Part shown: positions 8,466 through 18,417 of the stretch, piece by piece
Position numbering within the stretch: position 1 is the first letter of the stretch
Layout of the letters: each line of letters starts with the position of its first letter
Source of the DNA: Alteromonadaceae bacterium BrNp21-10
GTDB taxonomy: Bacteria; Pseudomonadota; Gammaproteobacteria; Enterobacterales; Alteromonadaceae
Direction of reading: 5' to 3'
Length of the DNA stretch: 64,000 nt
Assembly (NCBI GenBank): GCA_030418115.1
Contig: JAUHQD010000008.1
Coordinates: 146,611-210,610, forward strand
Made by a program: the position numbers and the translations under genes
Notes under the pieces: generated by a model
Databases searched by the model: none
Told to the model about the DNA's origin: nothing
What the model saw: only the letters and a program-made list of their open reading frames with translations

Positions 8466-9647
8466 TCAAACTTCCTGCCCTGCCACCCAACCAGAACTCC
8501 AAGCCCACTGGAAGTTGTAGCCCCCTAACCAACCGGTTACGTCTACGACTTCACCAATAAAATAGAGCCCTTCGACATCTTTTGCCATCATGGTTTTTGA
8601 GCTGAGTTGGTCTGTATCCACACCGCCTAATGTTACTTCGGCGGTTCGGTAACCTTCGGTGCCGTTGGGTTTGAGTCGCCATTGAGTGAAAACTTCGGCA
8701 ATTTGTTGTAATTGCTTGCCTTGATATTGCCTTAACGGTTTATTATCTAAAGCAAAATAACCAATGGCGGTTTGTACAAATCGTTTGGGGTAAAACTTGC
8801 TGAGTGCCGTCGATAGCTGTGCGTCAGGGCTTTGTATTTGCGCTTGTAATAATTCTTGATGTAAATCGCCGCTGGGGTAAAGGTTAAAACAAACATCCTG
8901 CCCCGGATGCCAAAAAGAGGATATTTGCAGTACTGCTGGGCCACTTAAACCGCGATGGGTAAATAGAATGTTTTCATTAAACACGGTGTTGTTAGCTTCG
9001 GCACTGGCTTCAAGAGAAATACCACTTAAGTCCGCCAAAACGTTTTTATCGTGATCGTGCAGGGTAAATGGCACCAAACCAGCACGGGTGGGCTTTACCC
9101 TTAAGCCAAACTGCTCGGCAATTTTATAACCAAAAGGGCTGGCACCAAGTTTAGGCATCGATAATCCACCAGTGGCCACCACCAATGATTCGCATTCAAA
9201 TGCGCCTAAACTACTTTGTAAGACGAATCCTGATGACTGTTTTTCAATTTCAGTGATAGTGCAGCTACTTAAGACCTTAGCACCGGTCTTATCGCATTCG
9301 CCGAGAAGGAGGTTAACGATTTGCTTAGCAGAATCATCACAAAATAATTGTCCTAAGGTTTTCTCGTGATAGGCAATACCGTATTCGCTCACCAAACCGA
9401 TGAAGTCCCATTGGCTATAACGAGATAGCGCCGATTTACAAAAGTGTGGATTGTCCGATAGAAAGTTAGCCGGTTCGACATACATATTGGTGAAATTACA
9501 GCGACCACCACCCGACATTAAAATCTTACCGCCAATCCGTTTAGCATGATCCAGCACCACGACTGTACGGCCGCGCTTCGCAGCTTGTGCGGCACAAAAT
9601 AATCCGGCAGCTCCGGCTCCAATAATTACTACATCAACTTGCTGCAC
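8466..9647 (-). CDS. yhiN: HI0933/YhiN-family FAD-dependent flavoprotein
   Basis: The protein has 393 residues. It opens with the dinucleotide-binding motif VVIIGAGAAGLFCAAQAA, then shows the family signature GGGRCNFTN near residue 50, VVATGGLSMPKLG in the middle, and a C-terminal FAD motif (GLYFIGEVVDVTGWLGGYN). The family is widespread, binds FAD, and is still without a firm physiological role in bacteria. The gene stands alone and ends opposite the lipoprotein gene. A decayed piece of a near relative lies at about 7258-7340. Confidence 0.9.
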   Translation of the reverse strand: MQQVDVVIIGAGAAGLFCAAQAAKRGRTVVVLDHAKRIGGKILMSGGGRCNFTNMYVEPANFLSDNPHFCKSALSRYSQWDFIGLVSEYGIAYHEKTLGQLFCDDSAKQIVNLLLGECDKTGAKVLSSCTITEIEKQSSGFVLQSSLGAFECESLVVATGGLSMPKLGASPFGYKIAEQFGLRVKPTRAGLVPFTLHDHDKNVLADLSGISLEASAEANNTVFNENILFTHRGLSGPAVLQISSFWHPGQDVCFNLYPSGDLHQELLQAQIQSPDAQLSTALSKFYPKRFVQTAIGYFALDNKPLRQYQGKQLQQIAEVFTQWRLKPNGTEGYRTAEVTLGGVDTDQLSSKTMMAKDVEGLYFIGEVVDVTGWLGGYNFQWAWSSGWVAGQEV

Positions 9648-9852
9648 TACTTACTTCTCTATGGCTATAACCCCTGCTGATTCTACCCTAATTCATCGTT
9701 TTACGGCATCGAGGCAAAAATTTTATTTAAGGTATGTGGTTTAATACCTATGTGTTATTTTGCTAGCTGTTATCGAATTTTTTTCAAGGGTATTATGCAC
9801 TTCGTCAAGGCACATCACCTTATAAACAAATTTAAATTAAGAGGCTCCATCC

Positions 9853-10242
9853 ATGAAAAAATTAATAACTATCGCCGCCATTGCTACTGCTCTTGTTTCT
9901 CCTTTAAGCTATGCAGATATCAATTCTGATTTGGAAAACATTTGCACTATCGTTAAAAACAACGATAAGGGTGAATTACGTAAGAAAATGCGTGCGATAA
10001 ACAAAGAATACAATGTGCGTTTAGGCGACATTTACGCAGGTGTTTCCTGCGGTGGTTCAAGTTTGATCCGCTACTCAATGCAGAACAATGCAGCCGATGT
10101 CGGTGAGTACATGATTAAGAAAATGTCGAAAAAAGATCTAGCCGCTGAAGAGAAAGACGGTGTGGCATTACAGCAATGGGCCGAAACTAATGGCTTTATG
10201 GCGACGACTATTGGCCAAGCGTTGGTTGAACGTTTAGGTTAA
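9853..10242 (+). CDS. Secreted DUF3718 protein
   Basis: The protein has 129 residues with a typical Sec signal peptide (MKKLITIAAIATALVSPLSYA). The mature part begins DINSDLENICTIVKNND and has two cysteines, in ENICTIV and GVSCGGSS, that could form a disulfide. It resembles the DUF3718 family common in Shewanella, Alteromonas and relatives, function unknown. GAGG lies nine bases upstream of the ATG. It is monocistronic: the 205 bases upstream are non-coding, and strong hairpins follow it. Confidence 0.75.
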   Translation: MKKLITIAAIATALVSPLSYADINSDLENICTIVKNNDKGELRKKMRAINKEYNVRLGDIYAGVSCGGSSLIRYSMQNNAADVGEYMIKKMSKKDLAAEEKDGVALQQWAETNGFMATTIGQALVERLG

Positions 10243-10342
10243 ACGAGTTTGGGGGTCACTCACCGGGTCTTGACGCCTCTTAATTTAAGGTGAGTGACGC
10301 TTAACCCCACGATTGTTGTCTAGCGTCAAAGACAATAAGCAT

Positions 10343-10374
10343 AAAAAAAGAGCCTTTGGCTCTTTTTTGTTTTT
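10343..10374. terminator. Bidirectional rho-independent terminator
   Basis: AAAAAAAGAGCC, a TTT loop and GGCTCTTTTTT form a symmetric hairpin with A and T tracts on either side, so it can end transcription from the DUF3718 gene (plus) and from the peroxiredoxin gene (minus). A further hairpin, GTCACTCACC (10255-10264) with GGTGAGTGAC (10289-10298), lies between it and the DUF3718 stop. Confidence 0.85.
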
Positions 10375-10385
10375 ACATCAATAAA

Positions 10386-10859
10386 TTAAAGCGATGCCAA
10401 CATCGCCTCTGCACCACTCACACCAAACTCTTTCGGTGGTTCCACATTCAACTGAGTCACCACACCATTTTCGACTAACATGGAATAACGTAGTGCTCGA
10501 GTGCCACCAAAACCACCGGTCTCAAAATTCAAACCTGTCGCTTTACTAAACTCAGCTCCACCGTCAGCAAGCATAGTTAGATGTTCTGCGTTGTGGGTTT
10601 TGCCCCACGCTTCCATCACAAAGGCATCATTCACGGCTAAACAAATAATACTGTCTACGCCTTTTGCTTGGATTTTATCAGCTAAGGCGATATATCCCGG
10701 TAAATGCTCTTCTGAGCAAGTTGGGGTAAATGCGCCAGGTACCGCAAATAACACTACTTTCTTATTAGCAAATAAATCTGCCGTAGTGGGGTTAGAGGCT
10801 TCACCTTTTTCACGTAATGAAAAGGTAACTTCGGGTAGAGATTGTCCAACAGTAATCAT
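10386..10859 (-). CDS. Peroxiredoxin, Prx5 / AhpE-like type
   Basis: The protein has 157 residues, the usual length for stand-alone Prx5-type peroxiredoxins. The peroxidatic cysteine is Cys48 in PGAFTPTCSEEHLPGY, and the later motif ALRYSMLVENGVV is characteristic of the family. These enzymes reduce hydrogen peroxide and alkyl hydroperoxides with glutathione/glutaredoxin or thioredoxin. It appears to be a separate unit: 57 bases separate it from rsmJ downstream of which the recG block ends, and a strong terminator follows it. Confidence 0.9.
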   Translation of the reverse strand: MITVGQSLPEVTFSLREKGEASNPTTADLFANKKVVLFAVPGAFTPTCSEEHLPGYIALADKIQAKGVDSIICLAVNDAFVMEAWGKTHNAEHLTMLADGGAEFSKATGLNFETGGFGGTRALRYSMLVENGVVTQLNVEPPKEFGVSGAEAMLASL

Positions 10860-10916
10860 GGTATTTCCTTTAATGGGTTAATCAATATTGAGTAAAGATA
10901 ATCATACTAAAAGTAG

Positions 10917-11708
10917 TTAACTTGCTATTGAGCTTTCTTCTACATCAGACTGATGACATAAATAGATATCAAAACGATTGGCTTTGCCCTGCATTTCAAC
11001 TTGTGGTTTTTGATCTGCCAAATAAGGGGCACCACTAGGTCGTTTTACCACCACTCGTTTTGTCGCAATAGCTAATGCAGGTGCTAATAATAGATCGGCA
11101 TCTTCATCTGGCCCTAACAACTGCTGAAATAAGCGCATTTCTTTTTTAACTAACGCCGCTTTTTTACGATGTGGAAACATCGGATCAAGATAGACTACAT
11201 CAGGTGCTTTTGCCTGCCATTGTTGCATTGCAGCAATAGATGACTCGCCGAAAAATTGTAGACGTTGCGACACCCATGTACCTATTTCAGCATGTGTAGC
11301 CGCTCGGCTTAAACCATCTTCCAGTAAAGCTGCGACCACGTTATTACGCTCAAGCATTTGCACCTTACAGCCTAAATTGGCCAATATAAAGGCATCTCGT
11401 CCCAAACCTGCTGTCGCATCAAGTACATTGGGGCGGTAATGCGCTTTAAGCCCAACCGCTCTGGCAATCGCCTCTTTTTTCGCGCCACTTTGCTGACGGC
11501 GATAGGTCATGGCATCGCTAGCAAAATCAACCCGTACACCACCGGTTTTAGGCTCATTCAGTTGTTTGAGTTGTAAACCGCTTTCATCTAATAGCAAAAC
11601 TAAACCACTGCTAATATCTGATACATATTGCAGTTGCCAACGCTTGGCAATAGTTTGCGCCTGATCATCAAAAGTCGGTGCTGCTGATATTATTGGTAAA
11701 CTAGGCAT
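10917..11708 (-). CDS. rsmJ: 16S rRNA (guanine1516-N2)-methyltransferase RsmJ
   Basis: The frame stays open upstream, but the ATG at 11708 (MPSLPIIS) overlaps the recG stop codon and fits RsmJ, giving 263 residues. The SAM-binding motif reads LDATAGLGRDAFILANLG, followed by the catalytic-type motif VYLDPMFPHRKK seen in RsmJ (formerly YhiQ). The enzyme methylates G1516 of 16S rRNA. It is the last gene of the gmk-to-recG block and is probably translationally coupled to recG. Confidence 0.92.
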   Translation of the reverse strand: MPSLPIISAAPTFDDQAQTIAKRWQLQYVSDISSGLVLLLDESGLQLKQLNEPKTGGVRVDFASDAMTYRRQQSGAKKEAIARAVGLKAHYRPNVLDATAGLGRDAFILANLGCKVQMLERNNVVAALLEDGLSRAATHAEIGTWVSQRLQFFGESSIAAMQQWQAKAPDVVYLDPMFPHRKKAALVKKEMRLFQQLLGPDEDADLLLAPALAIATKRVVVKRPSGAPYLADQKPQVEMQGKANRFDIYLCHQSDVEESSIAS

Positions 11709-13776
11709 GACCATAATCCTCGCGATGTGCCAGCCAACGATTAATAATTGCCTGCGCATTAGCGGGATGCTGGTGCCATATTTGATTGGCCATGCTTTGC
11801 ACCTGTGGGATCAAATGGGCGTCGCGAACCAAGTCGGCAATTTTTAGATCGGCTAAGCCGGTTTGTTTGGTACCTAATAATTCACCTGGTCCACGAATTT
11901 CCAAATCACGCTGGGCAATTAAGAAGCCATCATTACTCTGTCTAAGTACCGCCAAACGTAGGTTGGCGGTTTTTGATAACGGTGACTGATATAACAATAC
12001 GCAATGACTTTCTACCGAGCCACGACCGACTCGACCACGTAACTGATGCAATTGTGCTAAACCTAAACGCTCTGGATTTTCGATAATCATTAAACTGGCA
12101 TTGGGTACGTCTACACCGACTTCAATTACCGTGGTGGCCACCAATAAATCCAATTCTGCGTTTTTGAATTGCTCCATAATGGCTTGTTTTTCTTTGGGCT
12201 TTAAACGGCCATGTACGAGGCCAACACGTAATTCCGGCAAGGCAGTATTGAGTGCAATGGCAGTGTCTTCTGCGGCCTGACATTGCAGCACTTCTGATTC
12301 ATCGATTAAGGTACACACCCAATATATTTGGCGTTTTTCAGACAGTGCGGATTGCCGCACGCGCTCAATAATTTCACCACGACGGGTATCCGGCACCACT
12401 ACGGTTTTTACCGGCGTTCTGCCCGGTGGTAACTCATCGATCACAGAGGTGTCCAGATCCGCATAGGCCGTCATGGCTAAAGTGCGTGGAATCGGTGTGG
12501 CTGTCATAATTAATTGATGAGGATACAATCCTTGCAGTTGGCCTTTTTCCCGCAGAGCTAATCGTTGATGTACGCCAAAACGGTGTTGCTCATCGACGAT
12601 CACCAATGCCAGATTTTTAAACTGCACCTGCTCTTGGAAAATCGCGTGAGTACCCACTAATAATTGCACTTCACCACTGACTAAATTGGCCAATGCCGAT
12701 TCGCGGGCTTTGCCTTTTAACTTACCGGCTAACCAACCCACATTAATACCTAAAGGCGTTAACCACTGACTGAAATTATTGGCATGTTGTTCCGCCAGTA
12801 ATTCTGTAGGTGCCATCAGTGCCACTTGATAACCTGCACTCACTGCCGACAAAGCTGCCAAAGCTGCGACAAGAGTTTTGCCGGAGCCTACATCACCCTG
12901 CACTAAACGCATCATGGGTTTATTTTGCTGCATATCTTGCTGAATTTCCGCCACCACTCGCGTTTGCGCAGCTGTCGGAGAGAACGGCAAATTCCCTAAA
13001 AAGCGTTGGATGAGTGTTGTATCTACTGCAATGGGCATCGACGGATGCTGATCACTTTGCTGGCGTACTTTTAACACACTCAAATGATGTGCTAGCAACT
13101 CTTCAATGGCCAAACGCTGTTGTGCCGGGTGTTGGCCTTCTTCTAATAGAGACAGCGCCACATCTGGCGATGGTCGATGTACTAATAGCAATGCTTCGGG
13201 CAATGACATTTGCCCGTTATATAAACCGGCAGGTAGTAATTCGGTTAAGCCTTTTTTTTGTAACCAAGTTAAGCCTTGCTCACTCAAATTACGCAAACTA
13301 ATTTGCTTTAGGCCTTCGGTGGTAGGGTAAATGGGCGTTAACGCGTCCGCTAATTCAATGGGTTCATTGTCATTATGCAATTTATATTCGGGGTGCATCA
13401 TTTCTAGCCCGAACTTACCTGCGCGTACTTCGCCAAAACAACGAATAGATTTACCAATTTCGAGGCTATTTTTTTGCGCTGCTGAAAAATGGAAGAAACG
13501 CAAAGTGATAGTGCCGGTATCATCGCTAACTCGTACAACTAACATACGTTTACGACCAAAGGTGATATCCACACTCATTACCTGCGCAAGAATGCTCACA
13601 TGAGTGTGGGGAACAACATCGCCAATGGGGTAAACCCTTGTGCGATCTTCATAGCGTAGAGGCAGATGAAATAACAAGTCCTGCATCGTCACCAACCCTA
13701 ACTTTGCTAGCTTTTCTGCGACTTTACTGCCGACGCCTTTAAGTTGAGTTAGGGGAGTATGTGCGGACGAATTCAT
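11701..13776 (-). CDS. recG: ATP-dependent DNA helicase RecG
   Basis: The protein has 691 residues, normal for RecG. The N-terminal wedge domain includes an OB fold (VSILAQVMSVDITFGRKRMLVVRVSD). The helicase core shows Walker A (VQGDVGSGKTLVAAL), the DEQH box (VDEQHRFG), ATPIPRT (motif III) and RVGRG (motif VI). RecG remodels stalled replication forks and branch-migrates Holliday junctions. It starts 7 bases downstream of the peroxiredoxin-like gene's stop and overlaps rsmJ, so it sits in the spoT operon as in many relatives. Confidence 0.96.
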   Translation of the reverse strand: MNSSAHTPLTQLKGVGSKVAEKLAKLGLVTMQDLLFHLPLRYEDRTRVYPIGDVVPHTHVSILAQVMSVDITFGRKRMLVVRVSDDTGTITLRFFHFSAAQKNSLEIGKSIRCFGEVRAGKFGLEMMHPEYKLHNDNEPIELADALTPIYPTTEGLKQISLRNLSEQGLTWLQKKGLTELLPAGLYNGQMSLPEALLLVHRPSPDVALSLLEEGQHPAQQRLAIEELLAHHLSVLKVRQQSDQHPSMPIAVDTTLIQRFLGNLPFSPTAAQTRVVAEIQQDMQQNKPMMRLVQGDVGSGKTLVAALAALSAVSAGYQVALMAPTELLAEQHANNFSQWLTPLGINVGWLAGKLKGKARESALANLVSGEVQLLVGTHAIFQEQVQFKNLALVIVDEQHRFGVHQRLALREKGQLQGLYPHQLIMTATPIPRTLAMTAYADLDTSVIDELPPGRTPVKTVVVPDTRRGEIIERVRQSALSEKRQIYWVCTLIDESEVLQCQAAEDTAIALNTALPELRVGLVHGRLKPKEKQAIMEQFKNAELDLLVATTVIEVGVDVPNASLMIIENPERLGLAQLHQLRGRVGRGSVESHCVLLYQSPLSKTANLRLAVLRQSNDGFLIAQRDLEIRGPGELLGTKQTGLADLKIADLVRDAHLIPQVQSMANQIWHQHPANAQAIINRWLAHREDYGHA

Positions 13777-13783
13777 TCCATGA

Positions 13784-14419
13784 CTATTGAGCTAAAGAGG
13801 CCTTAGCCGCATCATACAACAATTGCTCAGAGACGCGCACTTTGAAGTTAGGATTGACGTAATTAAATTTAATTAATCCTGCCTGATCAACAATATAAAC
13901 TGCTGGTGCCGGTAAGGCTACGCGGCTCGTCCCTTCAATATCAACAAACTCAACACCGGCTTTATCACGGTACATTTCAGCGGTTTTATCATCCAGAAAA
14001 TAACCTAAACCAAAGCCACGAATAGCATTAAGTTGATCATCCGACAACAGCATGGCACTAAACTCGGTTGTCATTTTTTGACTTTGCAAACGTGTCGCTG
14101 AATCAGGTGATATGGCAATAATTTGATAGCCTAACGCTTTTAATTTGGGCTCTAAATCTTTCAGACCCGCCAATTGACGGGAACAATAAGGGCACCAGCC
14201 ACCACGATAAAACAAAATAATGCTCGGTTTGCTGGCAACGAGTTCCGTTAAATTAATGGTTTTGCCATCGACAGTTTTCAGAGCAACGGCAGGAATAGAC
14301 TGGCCATTGAGTAACGGCGTAACGTCTTCGGCAGATGCGGCGATTTGAGTTCTATCTAGCGCTAACGCAGGTAGGGTTAAAGCAAGGGCGGTAATGAGGG
14401 CAAACAATTTACGTTTCAT
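13784..14419 (-). CDS. Exported AhpC/TSA-type peroxiredoxin-like protein
   Basis: The start is the ATG at 14419, preceded by AAGAGA and giving a signal peptide (MKRKLFALITALALTLPALA); the frame is open further upstream to 14479. The 211-residue protein is a thioredoxin fold with FYRGGWCPYCSRQL, so Cys76 and Cys79 form a CxxC pair. The combination resembles the peroxiredoxin-like family 2 / AhpC-TSA proteins. It presumably reduces peroxides or disulfides in the periplasm. It lies between ridA and recG, in line with both. Confidence 0.82.
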   Translation of the reverse strand: MKRKLFALITALALTLPALALDRTQIAASAEDVTPLLNGQSIPAVALKTVDGKTINLTELVASKPSIILFYRGGWCPYCSRQLAGLKDLEPKLKALGYQIIAISPDSATRLQSQKMTTEFSAMLLSDDQLNAIRGFGLGYFLDDKTAEMYRDKAGVEFVDIEGTSRVALPAPAVYIVDQAGLIKFNYVNPNFKVRVSEQLLYDAAKASLAQ

Positions 14420-14516
14420 AAAGTCTCTTTTAAGTGATAACAAACGGCCTATGAGAAATAGGTTAAATTCATCCCACAAGACCTATGAAACGTAAATTTA
14501 CTTTCATTTAAATGAC

Positions 14517-14900
14517 TTAGAACAATTCCATCACGCCGTCGATTTCGATTTGCGCATCTTTAGGTAACCGGCTTACCTGCACAGCCGCACGCGCTGGGTA
14601 AGGTTCGCTAAAATGCTGGCTCATGATTTCGTTTACTTGCACGAAATTACTTAAATCCGTGAGGAAGATATTCACCTTCACCATATCGTTAAGGGAACCA
14701 CCGGCGGCAGTACACACTGCGGATAAATTGCTGAACACCTGCTGCGCTTGGGCAGCGAAATCATCGCCAACCATTTCCATGGATTCAGGGACTAACGGAA
14801 TTTGACCGGATAAATACACCGTTGAGCCGACTTTAACGGCTTGGCTATAAGTACCAATCGCTTGTGGGGCTTTACTGGTATTAATGATCGTTTTAGACAT
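14517..14900 (-). CDS. ridA: Enamine/imine deaminase RidA
   Basis: The protein has 127 residues. Family signatures are present: [36 protein letters not shown] and [20 protein letters not shown], including the Arg that binds the substrate carboxylate. RidA hydrolyses reactive 2-aminoacrylate and similar enamines made by PLP enzymes such as threonine dehydratase (ilvA is in this window). The position directly after spoT is a common gammaproteobacterial arrangement. Confidence 0.95.
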   Translation of the reverse strand: MSKTIINTSKAPQAIGTYSQAVKVGSTVYLSGQIPLVPESMEMVGDDFAAQAQQVFSNLSAVCTAAGGSLNDMVKVNIFLTDLSNFVQVNEIMSQHFSEPYPARAAVQVSRLPKDAQIEIDGVMELF

Positions 14901-14943
14901 GTTAAGGCCTTTAATTAATGTAGATTTGAATTAGCAATACAGG

Positions 14944-17091
14944 CTAGGAATGACTCTGCCTGTACTGACTATGACGTGATACCCGTTGTACTTCTGGCAT
15001 AACTCGGATTTTACGCATGATATTGGCTAAATGTAGACGATTATTGATGGTGAGCTCCATATCAATAAAATAAATATTACTTTCTTTTTCTTCGGTTTGT
15101 AGGGAAATAATATTCGAGTCAGCGGTCACTACGGTCTTAGTGAGTGTGGCCAATGTTCCTTGATGATTGACCAATTCTACACGCAATGCCGCTTTAAACT
15201 CACCTTGCGGATCATCATCCCAATGCATAGCTAATACGCGATGAGGTTCTTCTTTGTTAATTCGCGCAATATTACGGCAACCACTTTGATGGATCACCAT
15301 ACCCTTTCCTGGGCTGAGTAAGGCAATCACTTCATCGTCTGGTACTGGGTGACAACAACGAGCATAAGTGACTAGCAATCCTTCGGTGCCCTTAATGGCA
15401 ACACGGCGGCTATAATCATGATCGTGAATATTGTGGTCGTGAACTTCATCTTCATTGTCGCCGACTAAACGTCTAGCGATAATGGCACTGAATTCATTAC
15501 CTAAACCAATATCTGCCAACAATTCATCGAAGCTGCTATGTTTGGTTTCGGCTACCACTCTATCACGGTCGGCTTGAGAAATTTCATCCAACTTTTTCGA
15601 GCCTAATGCATGGCGCAACAAGCGATTACCCATGCTTAGTGCTTCTTCGGAACGTTGTTTTTTCAGATATTGACGAATATAGGAGCGGGCTTTAGCGCTG
15701 ACCACAAAATTTAGCCAATTAGCATTAGGCTTAGCTCGCGGTGAGGTAATAATTTCTACCGACTGACCCGTTTCCAAAGCCCGACTTAATGACCAAGGAC
15801 GACGATCTACCCGCACACCAACACAGCTATTGCCGACATCAGAATGTACCGCATAGGCAAAATCCACTGCCGTGGAACCCGTTGGCAATTCAATAATGCG
15901 ACCGTCCGGGGTAAACACATATATTTCATCGGGGAATAAATCAGTTTTAACGTTCTCAATAAATTCAAAAGAAGAACTAGCGCTTTGTTGCAGTTCTAAC
16001 AAAGTATTCATCCACTTACGCGCACGCACTTGCGCAGTGGTGGTAACAGAATCATTACCTTTTTCTTTATAGGCCCAGTGTGCTGCTACACCCTTATCCG
16101 CCATTTGATCCATTTCTTCAGTACGAATTTGGATCTCGACCGGAATACCATGAGGGCCTACTAGCGAGGTATGCAAGGACTGATAGCCATTCATGCGTGG
16201 GATGGCAATGTAATCCTTAAAGCGCCCTTCAATAGGCTTATACAAACCGTGCATGACACCCAAGGCGCGATAGCAACTATCATTATCAGACACCACTAAA
16301 CGGAAGGCATAAATATCCATCACGTCGTTAAACATCAATTCTTTGTTTTTCATCTTGCGATAAATAGAATACAAATGCTTTTCACGGCCTGCCACATGGG
16401 CCTGAATATGGTTCTCTTTTAAACGACTTTCAATTTCACTAAAAATATTATCGATAATTTCTTTACGATTGCCACGGGCTTGCTTTACCGCGGCACCCAA
16501 AGCTCGATGACGCATAGGGTACATCGCCATAAAGCCTAAATCTTCGAGCTCATTTTTAATATCATGGATCCCCAATCGATGGGCGATAGGCACATAAATT
16601 TCTAAGGTTTCACGAGCAATTCGACGACGTTTGGCTGGGCGTAAGGCGCCAAGGGTACGCATATTGTGCGTGCGATCGGCCAGTTTAATCAGGATCACGC
16701 GGATATCCTGCACCATGGCCATGATCATCTTTCGGAAGTTCTCAGCTTGCGCCTCTTTCTGGCTACCAAACTGTAATTTATCTAGCTTAGATACCCCTTC
16801 CACCAAATCAGCTACGGTGTCACTAAACTGTTCGGCGAGATCGGCTTTGGTCAGCGTAGTATCTTCAATCACGTCGTGAAGTATAGCGGCGACTAGGGTT
16901 TCATGATCAAGGCGCATATCGGCCAGAATACCAGCGACGGCGATGGGGTGGGTAATATAAGGGTCACCACTACTACGCAGTTGTCCTTCGTGGGCGACTT
17001 TACCTACTAAAAAAGCACGTTTAACCTCTTCGACCTGTTCAGGTAGAAGATACTCGCTAATTTTGTTATTTAGGCCTTCAAATAGATACAC
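14944..17091 (-). CDS. spoT: Bifunctional (p)ppGpp synthase/hydrolase SpoT
   Basis: The protein has 715 residues. The hydrolase HD domain is intact (AILHDVIEDT, His72-Asp73), as is the synthetase region (RFKDYIAIPRMNGYQSLHT). TGS (DEIYVFTPDGRIIELPTG), helical and C-terminal ACT domains follow. Conservation of both active sites supports synthesis and breakdown of the alarmone (p)ppGpp rather than RelA-type synthesis only. It lies 96 bases downstream of rpoZ, an order (gmk-rpoZ-spoT) shared with E. coli. Confidence 0.96.
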   Translation of the reverse strand: MYLFEGLNNKISEYLLPEQVEEVKRAFLVGKVAHEGQLRSSGDPYITHPIAVAGILADMRLDHETLVAAILHDVIEDTTLTKADLAEQFSDTVADLVEGVSKLDKLQFGSQKEAQAENFRKMIMAMVQDIRVILIKLADRTHNMRTLGALRPAKRRRIARETLEIYVPIAHRLGIHDIKNELEDLGFMAMYPMRHRALGAAVKQARGNRKEIIDNIFSEIESRLKENHIQAHVAGREKHLYSIYRKMKNKELMFNDVMDIYAFRLVVSDNDSCYRALGVMHGLYKPIEGRFKDYIAIPRMNGYQSLHTSLVGPHGIPVEIQIRTEEMDQMADKGVAAHWAYKEKGNDSVTTTAQVRARKWMNTLLELQQSASSSFEFIENVKTDLFPDEIYVFTPDGRIIELPTGSTAVDFAYAVHSDVGNSCVGVRVDRRPWSLSRALETGQSVEIITSPRAKPNANWLNFVVSAKARSYIRQYLKKQRSEEALSMGNRLLRHALGSKKLDEISQADRDRVVAETKHSSFDELLADIGLGNEFSAIIARRLVGDNEDEVHDHNIHDHDYSRRVAIKGTEGLLVTYARCCHPVPDDEVIALLSPGKGMVIHQSGCRNIARINKEEPHRVLAMHWDDDPQGEFKAALRVELVNHQGTLATLTKTVVTADSNIISLQTEEKESNIYFIDMELTINNRLHLANIMRKIRVMPEVQRVSRHSQYRQSHS

Positions 17092-17145
17092 GAATTCAAA
17101 TTAAGAAAAATACAACAGGACTTAAGAATACGGGGAAAAACAGAC

Positions 17146-17174
17146 GTTGCCAACGGCAGAACACCATTGGCAAC
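17146..17174 (-). terminator. Hairpin between rpoZ and spoT
   Basis: GTTGCCAA and TTGGCAAC pair around a 13-base loop on the minus strand just after the rpoZ stop, with TTTTT ten bases or so farther on. It may be a weak terminator or processing site that lowers spoT expression relative to rpoZ. Confidence 0.35.
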
Positions 17175-17187
17175 TAGATTTATTTAA

Positions 17188-17463
17188 TTATTGCTGTTCA
17201 GAAAGAATATTTGCCACTGAACTAAACTCTGCATCTTCTGCAGCTTGTATGTCACGTTGCTCATCTTGCTCTACGGTTTCACTGGTCACTAAACCTAGCT
17301 CAATTTCACGTAGTGCTACAACGGTAGCTTTATCGTTATTCGTTTCTACTTTCGGGGTCTTACCCTCCATAGCGATTTGACGAGCACGACGTGCTGCAAC
17401 CAGGATTAAATCAAAACGATTGCCAACTTGTTCAATAGCATTTTCAACTGTTACGCGAGCCAT
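17188..17463 (-). CDS. rpoZ: RNA polymerase omega subunit
   Basis: The protein has 91 residues, the usual length of omega in Gammaproteobacteria. It opens [29 protein letters not shown], followed by the conserved [15 protein letters not shown] region that contacts the beta-prime subunit. Omega assists polymerase assembly and forms part of a ppGpp-binding site, which suits its place directly upstream of spoT. It lies between gmk and spoT. Confidence 0.96.
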   Translation of the reverse strand: MARVTVENAIEQVGNRFDLILVAARRARQIAMEGKTPKVETNNDKATVVALREIELGLVTSETVEQDEQRDIQAAEDAEFSSVANILSEQQ

Positions 17464-17616
17464 TCTATTCTCCGTCGAAGTCTTGGGTCGAAAAAAGGTT
17501 GCATAGTTTACTCAGTAATCAAAAGTAAAGCTAGCGATCTTAAGGTTAACTAGGCGATAAACTGCAAAATAACGGCGATCTATGGATATTAATTGTAGTA
17601 AACATCAAATCTACAA

Positions 17617-18246
17617 CTATTCCCCGAGCAAGTCTTTAAATAATTGCTGATGGCGGAGAAGTTGCTGACGATGTTTTAAACGCTGACTCAGCACAATAGA
17701 CTCTAAATCTTTCAAGGTTTTTTCGAAATCATCATTAACGAGAATAAAATCAAACTCATCATAATGAGAAATTTCTGAGCGTGCCGTCGACATGCGTTGT
17801 TCAATCACTTCCGCTGAATCTTGACCACGGCCGGTTAGGCGACGACGCAATTCTTCAGTGGACGGCGGTAAAATGAAAATACTGTCGGTTTTTGGCAATA
17901 ATTTTTTAACCTGCCGTGCGCCCTGCCAATCAATATCCAGAAACACGTCAATACCTTGTTGCATGGTATTTTCAATCACGGTTTTTGAGGTGCCGTAATA
18001 GTTACCAAACACCTCAGCCCATTCAAATAGGGTGTTGTCTGCAATTTGTTGCTTGAATTCTTCAACTGTCACAAAGTGGTAGTGCTTACCATCAATTTCA
18101 CCGGGACGCATAGGGCGAGTCGTCAAAGACACCGATAACTGAATGGAACCATCATTATGTTTATCAAGTAATGCCTTGATTAAACTAGATTTTCCACCAC
18201 CAGAAGGGGCAGCGAGTATAAATAAATTACCGGAAGCTTGAGGCAT
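17617..18246 (-). CDS. gmk: Guanylate kinase
   Basis: The protein has 209 residues. The P-loop [15 protein letters not shown] is followed by the GMP-binding block [20 protein letters not shown] and [13 protein letters not shown]. It phosphorylates GMP to GDP. It is the first gene of the minus-strand block gmk-rpoZ-spoT and is divergent from cyaY, so promoters for both sides must lie in the 171-base gap 18247-18417. Confidence 0.97.
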   Translation of the reverse strand: MPQASGNLFILAAPSGGGKSSLIKALLDKHNDGSIQLSVSLTTRPMRPGEIDGKHYHFVTVEEFKQQIADNTLFEWAEVFGNYYGTSKTVIENTMQQGIDVFLDIDWQGARQVKKLLPKTDSIFILPPSTEELRRRLTGRGQDSAEVIEQRMSTARSEISHYDEFDFILVNDDFEKTLKDLESIVLSQRLKHRQQLLRHQQLFKDLLGE

Positions 18247-18417
18247 ATAATTATAAGACTGTATTAATTGCTGTGATCGAGCGCAGATACTAACATGCTT
18301 AGCTTTTCTCTTAAATAATTACCCCCCAGCACGAGATAACTTGCGATTACACTTGATTCAAGGCGCGTTTTTCTTGACCATACCAACCTGACTTCGCTTA
18401 CAGGCACAGCCACACTC

